Shown here piece after piece: positions 59,901-64,000 of a stretch of 64,000 nt of DNA. The stretch's first letter is position 1. Each line of letters begins with the position of its first letter. The DNA is from Parietichytrium sp. I65-24A. Taxonomy: Eukaryota > Sar > Bigyra > Thraustochytrida > Thraustochytriidae. The notes beneath the pieces were generated by a model. The model did not search any database, was not told the origin of the DNA, and saw only the letters and a program-made list of their open reading frames with translations. The stretch spans positions 496,001-560,000 of the forward strand of contig BLSF01000020.1 of the NCBI GenBank assembly GCA_012862575.1, read 5' to 3'. The translations under genes and the position numbers were made by a program.

Positions 59901-62900
59901 GTGCCCCAGCGCAACCACAACTTCCACGAGGCCTTGTGCTCCTCCACTGCGCTCCACCGGCGAAGTGTTTCCCCGCGATGTCTCCAAGAGCCATTGGAGA
60001 TGATCAGAAAACTCTGGCAATTCTTCTCCGAGACCTTGAGTCAGCGTTCCGAACGCTTTTGCGGCAGTTGAGCGCACGCCAGGAATAGGATCGATCAGAA
60101 CCTTACGAAGCACAGGCATGAGATCCTTCAGGTATGGCAAGATCGCCTTCGTGTCAGAAATCATAGAGCACATGTTTCCAACGATCAGAGCGGCCTTCTT
60201 CTTGGTGTCAGTCGAACGCTCATGGAGACCGCGGTTGAGGACAGGCACCAGAAGGGCAAGAGACGGAGCATCCACCATGTGCACAAAGCGAGTGTGATGG
60301 AGTGCGTCGACGCAACGGGAAGTTTTTTCCTCGGGATGCATGAGAGCTTTCTTCAGTGTTGGAACCAAGGCATGGATCTCCGGATTCTGAATAACGCTAC
60401 CAATCTCCTTCAGCGCCTTCCCACTTGCCAGCCTAACTTTCTGATGAGTGTCTGTAAATGTCTCGGTGAGGATAGGCACGACCTGTGGGAGACACGCAGC
60501 CAACTGCTTCGAAGCCAAGAACGCCATTGACCCCAACATCCGAATCGCGGCGACCTTTGTCCGCCAAGCAGGGTCCTGAATCGACTGTAACAGCGCGGGC
60601 ATCACAAGTTTGACTCCATGGCCGCTGAGTCTTGACATGATTGCACGTGACGCATCTTGAGCAGCGCTGCGCACTGCCTTTTTGGTGTCCGAAAACGACT
60701 GCAATAGCGCTGGCAAGATGCCAATCACATATGGCTCAAAGAGCATTCCCAACTGAGCGCACAGCGACTCCAGCACGAACAGTGAGCCTTGCCGGCACTC
60801 GGTGTGGGAATCCCTGCTCGCTACTTCAAGACGCTTCACAACCTGACACTTCTTCAAGACTGGGGTTCCGAGGCCTTTGATTACAGCAGCCACACCGTAG
60901 GCTGCACCGCGGCGATCTCCGTACGAGGAAGAGCTTGCCGCCGAGGCGTCATATTGGAAGGAAACTTCCTCCTCGCCTTCCTTCGAGACCGCTTTCATCA
61001 AGGTTGCACGGACCAACAACGTCTCCAAAATTTCGGTACCCTTCTCCTTCACAGAAGCTGCCTTCATCAGCGGTGGCAAGCACCGGGTTGCAGCCAGCTG
61101 GACGGATTCGCTTGGTGTACGAAGTGCTTCGACAAGATTTTCGACGATGCGCGGGATACGCTCGTCCTCTTTGGAAAGGAAGGAGGCCAGATTTCCGACG
61201 AAGACAACCGCGCCTTCACGTTGCCAATCCTTTTTCCGCTCTTCAACCGAAGTTGCATTGGCGCTACGTGGTGCAGCAAGGTACGGTTCCAAGGTTGGCA
61301 AAAGCTTGTCGATCAAATCTTTACCATACGATGTGATAAGCTGAAAGCCGGCTTCCAAAAAGGTCTGCCTAACCTCAGCATCCTCGTCGCGTAAACCGTC
61401 ACTGCAAACAAAGCCAAACGAGTCAAGAACTTGCTTGGACTCGAAAACACCACCTTCGCCATCTACATCGGCACACGCATGAAGTGCGCGCGCAACTCCT
61501 TCACGCGGGCGCTTGAAAGCCGCTCTCTTCTCAAACTCTTTTCTCTCAGCGTCACGATCAATAAACATGGGCTTCGCGGTGGCTCGAGCCTGAGAATCCT
61601 TTTCGGCCTCCTTTAGAGCCTCCGTATAAACCTTGATGAGGGCAGCAAGCGCGTCCGACCCGACATCGGGATGCTCGGCAATCCCCGCTGCAATTGCGCG
61701 ACCAGCCTGAATACGGATGTGCTCCTTTGGGTGTGCCAAGAAGCCAGTGTACTGGCTCACGAAATCAACAGGTAGCGCCACTTTGCAAACTTTGATAATT
61801 TCCATTGCTTCTGTTCGGACCGACTCCTCCGCGTCAGCTGTCGCCAACCAGAGGCGCGAGATCAGATAAGGAACGGCATGGACCCGCAATTCGACTTTGC
61901 TGGCTGCAAGCAGCGCTTTCAAAGCATCGCAACGAACTTCGACGGATTCAGAGAGCAACCCCTTGTCGCCCAAAAGCACATCGAAGAGGGCTTCCTCGCT
62001 CAGGGCTGGCTGCGAACCGCACAAAGCCGCGAGAACGCTGCCAGGTCGAGGTTTGGCGACCGGAAGGAGGGCACATGCTCCAAGGACAGCGCGCACGGCG
62101 TCGGTGCGCTCATTTACCATTTTGGCAATGTGACTTGCGTGAGCAAGCATAAGGTCTAAGGCCCTCTCGACGGACTCCACGGGAGCTTCGCAAGCCAGAG
62201 AAACATCGATCTTAGCAAGCGCTTTGACAGATGTCTCCGCGACGGGAGGTGGGACAGGCGGAGCTGCACTCTCCGGAGTCGGGGACAACTTTTCTTTCTT
62301 CTCCTTCTTCTCTTTTTTCTCCTTTTTCTCTTTCTTTTCTTTCTTCTCCTTCTTTTCTTTTTTCTCTTTCTTCTCGGAATCCTCCTCCTCCTCCTCGTCA
62401 TCATCATCATCGTCATCGCCACCGTCTTCTTGGCTAGCCCAAAGTAGAACAAGCTCGGGGTACTTGTTTGCACCTTCCAGCATGACCTTGAGCAGAGGAA
62501 AGAGCAGTTGCAACGTTTCTACGGGCATCAAGTTGTGCTGAGTGTCTTCCATGCCGCACCCGGATTTATGCAAAAAGTGACAAGCGCGTCCAATGAGAAG
62601 AAGCGGCTCAGGTTCAACATCTTCTCGGAGTGCGATTTGCAACGCTCCCGCAAGCAAGAACTTGGCGGAAGGCAGATTGTGAAGAGGGCTCGATTGCACA
62701 AAACTCTGAAACACGTTAAACATCTCTTGCTTCACAAGAGGTGCATTGGCGAGCGGAAAGCAAAAGTCGAGAAGAGATGGAAGCGAGTTGTGCAGGGCAG
62801 CTCGGCTTGCGACCGAGTGCAGTGACGCACATTCCAACAAATCGACTACAGCGCTCACCTGTGACCGCACCGTCCGTGCGTTTGCTCTGGCTTTGTCTTC

Positions 62901-63998
62901 CTCCTCGATCCTTGCAGTAACAGCCTTCTCTCCGTACTTGTCCACTGGGGTTTCAGTTCGGGCCACCTCGACTCCCTCGCTTTTCTTCTTGGCTTCAATC
63001 TCTGCGCGGACCTGTCTCTCCCATTCCTCTTCTTCGGTCAGATATTTGTTGGACTTGGCGGGCTGGGCAGCACCTTTAGGGCCACCTTTGCCAGTTGCCC
63101 CACCCTTCTGGCGCTTCTTGGCTTCTAGATCTGCTTCGAGCGCTATAATTCCCGCCTCCGACAAGGTGCCATCGTCCGACTGTAATAGCTCACAATCCCC
63201 TTCAGTGATGGCCAGGACTTGGCTCTTGTTCAGGTAACTCTTGACTATCTCAAAAAGCGCCGGGAATGCCTCAACTTTCTCACAGCTTCCCAACACCAAC
63301 GAAACTGCTCTTCTTGAGGCTTGGATCATCTCTGGGTCAACGTTTGCACTTGGGGACAAACAAAGCCCCTCGAGGATTTCGGTACGAAATTGTGCCATGC
63401 ACTTCTCGTCACCAAGAACATGGCCCAAGAGATTGTGCTGATCGTGTCGCTTGTAAATACCGGCGATCGTTGGCCAATAACATGCGCCGAGAGCAGGATG
63501 GTCGCTCAAGAGAAGAAGAGATGGCACCAAAGACTTGTCGGGGCAGGAATTTGCTACAAGTCTGAGAGCCTTCCGCACGGCCGAGGCATCCAGTCTTGCA
63601 AACCTCGAGTCAACAGACTTGGGCTTGAATTTGGCCATGTACGTTTGCAGTGATTTTAAGAGGGCTGCAGCTGCTTCAACAGAATTGTTCTTCACGGCAA
63701 GCTCCATAGCAGAAAAAGCCAACGTGCGAACACAATAGTCTGGGCTCATTGCCAAGTTTATCATGATCGAACTGGAAGCCACGGCAGGCGGGGTGCATGA
63801 AGAGAGCGGAGGATATTCGTTGGAGAGGTTTGCGGAAGGCGACTTGGCAATGTAGAGCATCAATCTTCCCAGTGTGAGTTGTGCTGCATGGGAATCATTG
63901 ACTCCACAAATAGAATTATGCCAGCTCTCAGATGACAACTTGACAGTCTCGGTTCCAGCGCTTGAACCATCAGAACCTTCTCCAAAGGCCTCTTCCAA
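56916..63998 (-). CDS. GCN1: GCN1-like translational activator, 5' end beyond window
   Basis: 2360 residues are visible; the gene continues past the right edge, since GCN1 proteins have about 2600 residues. GCN1 is a HEAT-repeat ribosome-binding protein that lets uncharged tRNA activate the eIF2-alpha kinase GCN2 and acts at collided ribosomes. HEAT repeats fill the sequence. The most diagnostic stretch is the eEF3-like and following region (VRSAAQDASRAIMSRLSGHGVK; ELGGRCLGDIVKKLGERVLP; ERTGVALGL). An insertion with acidic then KKE repeats (about 540-585) is absent from typical GCN1. The C-terminus ends DSDNEE. The stop codon is embedded in AATAAA (56915-56920 on the minus strand). One frame, no intron in the visible part. 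Confidence 0.92.
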   Translation of the reverse strand: MEEAFGEGSDGSSAGTETVKLSSESWHNSICGVNDSHAAQLTLGRLMLYIAKSPSANLSNEYPPLSSCTPPAVASSSIMINLAMSPDYCVRTLAFSAMELAVKNNSVEAAAALLKSLQTYMAKFKPKSVDSRFARLDASAVRKALRLVANSCPDKSLVPSLLLLSDHPALGACYWPTIAGIYKRHDQHNLLGHVLGDEKCMAQFRTEILEGLCLSPSANVDPEMIQASRRAVSLVLGSCEKVEAFPALFEIVKSYLNKSQVLAITEGDCELLQSDDGTLSEAGIIALEADLEAKKRQKGGATGKGGPKGAAQPAKSNKYLTEEEEWERQVRAEIEAKKKSEGVEVARTETPVDKYGEKAVTARIEEEDKARANARTVRSQVSAVVDLLECASLHSVASRAALHNSLPSLLDFCFPLANAPLVKQEMFNVFQSFVQSSPLHNLPSAKFLLAGALQIALREDVEPEPLLLIGRACHFLHKSGCGMEDTQHNLMPVETLQLLFPLLKVMLEGANKYPELVLLWASQEDGGDDDDDDDEEEEEDSEKKEKKEKKEKKEKKEKKEKKEKKEKKEKLSPTPESAAPPVPPPVAETSVKALAKIDVSLACEAPVESVERALDLMLAHASHIAKMVNERTDAVRAVLGACALLPVAKPRPGSVLAALCGSQPALSEEALFDVLLGDKGLLSESVEVRCDALKALLAASKVELRVHAVPYLISRLWLATADAEESVRTEAMEIIKVCKVALPVDFVSQYTGFLAHPKEHIRIQAGRAIAAGIAEHPDVGSDALAALIKVYTEALKEAEKDSQARATAKPMFIDRDAERKEFEKRAAFKRPREGVARALHACADVDGEGGVFESKQVLDSFGFVCSDGLRDEDAEVRQTFLEAGFQLITSYGKDLIDKLLPTLEPYLAAPRSANATSVEERKKDWQREGAVVFVGNLASFLSKEDERIPRIVENLVEALRTPSESVQLAATRCLPPLMKAASVKEKGTEILETLLVRATLMKAVSKEGEEEVSFQYDASAASSSSYGDRRGAAYGVAAVIKGLGTPVLKKCQVVKRLEVASRDSHTECRQGSLFVLESLCAQLGMLFEPYVIGILPALLQSFSDTKKAVRSAAQDASRAIMSRLSGHGVKLVMPALLQSIQDPAWRTKVAAIRMLGSMAFLASKQLAACLPQVVPILTETFTDTHQKVRLASGKALKEIGSVIQNPEIHALVPTLKKALMHPEEKTSRCVDALHHTRFVHMVDAPSLALLVPVLNRGLHERSTDTKKKAALIVGNMCSMISDTKAILPYLKDLMPVLRKVLIDPIPGVRSTAAKAFGTLTQGLGEELPEFSDHLQWLLETSRGNTSPVERSGGAQGLVEVVVALGHDYAFKVLEENIFPMARHNAAFVREGCVWVLVFLPPCLGVEANADLLERELTIVIRGLADESEFVRDVALRAGQVIVDQHAIQHTPILLPVLEDGLADKFWRIRQSSIHLLGDLLYRIGGSADAVFASRAAAEARAAINAADDEDDADVEAQSEDGGDEDGTDEDINDSLAKALGRQKRDDILASLYLLRNDISAVVRQSAVNVWKNVVPNTGRALREILSPLMAKIIDCLSSEEEEKRELGGRCLGDIVKKLGERVLPDIVPIIKNGLASDNEDERTGVALGLLAVIRAASRRHLEHYVSILTRTVQVALCDDIEEVQTAGAEAFGALYRQLGSLVVNEIVPNLLQSLEGSTEESERALEGLTKILSQRSREVMPLLLPKLLVSPMTEFHSQALCAVCETIAPVLHYYIDRIQPFLLTELSQCGGGPGGEHEAETAHVWRAASALTANIEGDGINWFVPGLLNILTEGKVSQRRAAVALVGEFCEATSEDFSDLIPVILREILKRFSEVTDTELMKQSLHTLSRLCKAVPAEDMISHIDFMRNSLKSVASDARYRMSSESERESYVMPALCLPKGLDPFLPIYQHALMNGSPEQRESAALGLGELVDLTSEAALKPYVIKITGPLIRIVGDRFPGGVKVAILQTLSKLLDKGGIMLRPFLPQLQTTFVKSLNSESHRVRRSAVQALRKLMKLSARVDPLVADLCGTISAEGTEGPIRDSALRALCAVLFINGSKVSAPVLMDKCIASLNNDILIFHRDANVRDNTARALGQAMACLQDDAKKQVFQKCFVEKVKQLVGQSISVADTVNAHAAIVLSGAALRYAPELAFDKGSTQALFKEALFGYYAESKAKDLPSLRASALQSLGELIAGSPSDAQAASKMFSESLKDRNNTDLKEAAMKGLRNAARRSESPAPMVLLQAVIPLLFESVRDINVNISGGSNKTMALLLAAKSADGDVIRDFVKGCSVPATGRSVAEYARKTLAQQSFTDSDNEE
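62283..62385 (-). repeat. In-frame KKE repeat tract within GCN1
   Basis: On the coding strand this is about ten copies of AAGAAGGAG-like codons encoding Lys-Lys-Glu, preceded by an Asp/Glu run. It predicts a long charged single alpha-helix inserted between HEAT blocks. Confidence 0.85.
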
Positions 63999-64000
63999 AC

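Noticed and set aside
62224-62541. Plus-strand frame with Phe/Ser repeats
   Set aside because: Antisense of the KKE tract in GCN1.
1-64000. Transposons, retroelements or viral insertions
   Set aside because: No reverse transcriptase, integrase, transposase, capsid or long terminal repeat was recognised in any frame.

Overview
The window is nuclear DNA from a flagellated, intron-poor unicellular eukaryote. Evidence is the typical eukaryotic gene set (gamma-tubulin complex, DHHC acyltransferase, GCN1, radial spoke protein, mitochondrial AIF), ATG starts with no ribosome-binding sites, and a few short GT-AG introns. Long genes are packed on both strands with 0.2-2.7 kb between them. Flagellar genes (radial spoke RSP3, a WDR49/CFAP337-type EF-hand/WD protein) exclude red algae and higher fungi. 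I favour a stramenopile, perhaps a thraustochytrid-like protist, but this is inference. No transposons, rRNA, convincing tRNA or CRISPR were seen.

Layout. 0-8 kb: DHHC palmitoyltransferase, GCP2 gamma-tubulin complex subunit and an IQ-motif protein, all on +. 8-11 kb: on the minus strand, a two-exon gene fusing a Zn2Cys6 DNA-binding domain to a complete dCTP-pyrophosphatase (MazG-like) domain, divergent from a two-exon Mis18-like zinc protein. 11-19 kb: divergent axonemal pair RSP3 (-) and WDR49/CFAP337-type (+). 20-23 kb: tandem short-chain dehydrogenase paralogues, both with an N-myristoylation motif. 23-30 kb: mitochondrial AIF-like oxidoreductase (-), an unknown Rossmann-like tail-anchored protein, and a DUF2306-type membrane protein. 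30-36 kb: exonuclease/YbaK/Mut7-C fusion (+) and a cysteine-rich PqiA-like membrane protein (-). 37-42 kb: three-exon organelle-targeted TypA/BipA GTPase (+) and a putatively myristoylated acidic protein (-). 45-49 kb: a PH-PH-Sec6-PH-SAP-SAP-TPR protein. 49-54 kb: secreted beta-helix protein (-) and a membrane-anchored protein whose 5' end lies at an ambiguous base (+). 54-56 kb: degenerate TTLL12-like gene (-). 57-64 kb: GCN1, cut off by the right edge (-).

The most interesting item is the Zn2Cys6-dCTPase fusion at 8282-9375. It was found by joining two open frames across a 224-bp intron whose removal completes the six-cysteine cluster exactly. The dCTPase part has no ATG of its own upstream of its catalytic core, so it is unlikely to be a separate gene. 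It would be a nucleotide-pool enzyme carried on a DNA-binding module, or a nucleotide-sensing regulator. Also notable are the fused exonuclease/editing/RNase protein, the PH/Sec6/SAP protein, and short tandem arrays with an 8-bp period in the flanks of several genes.
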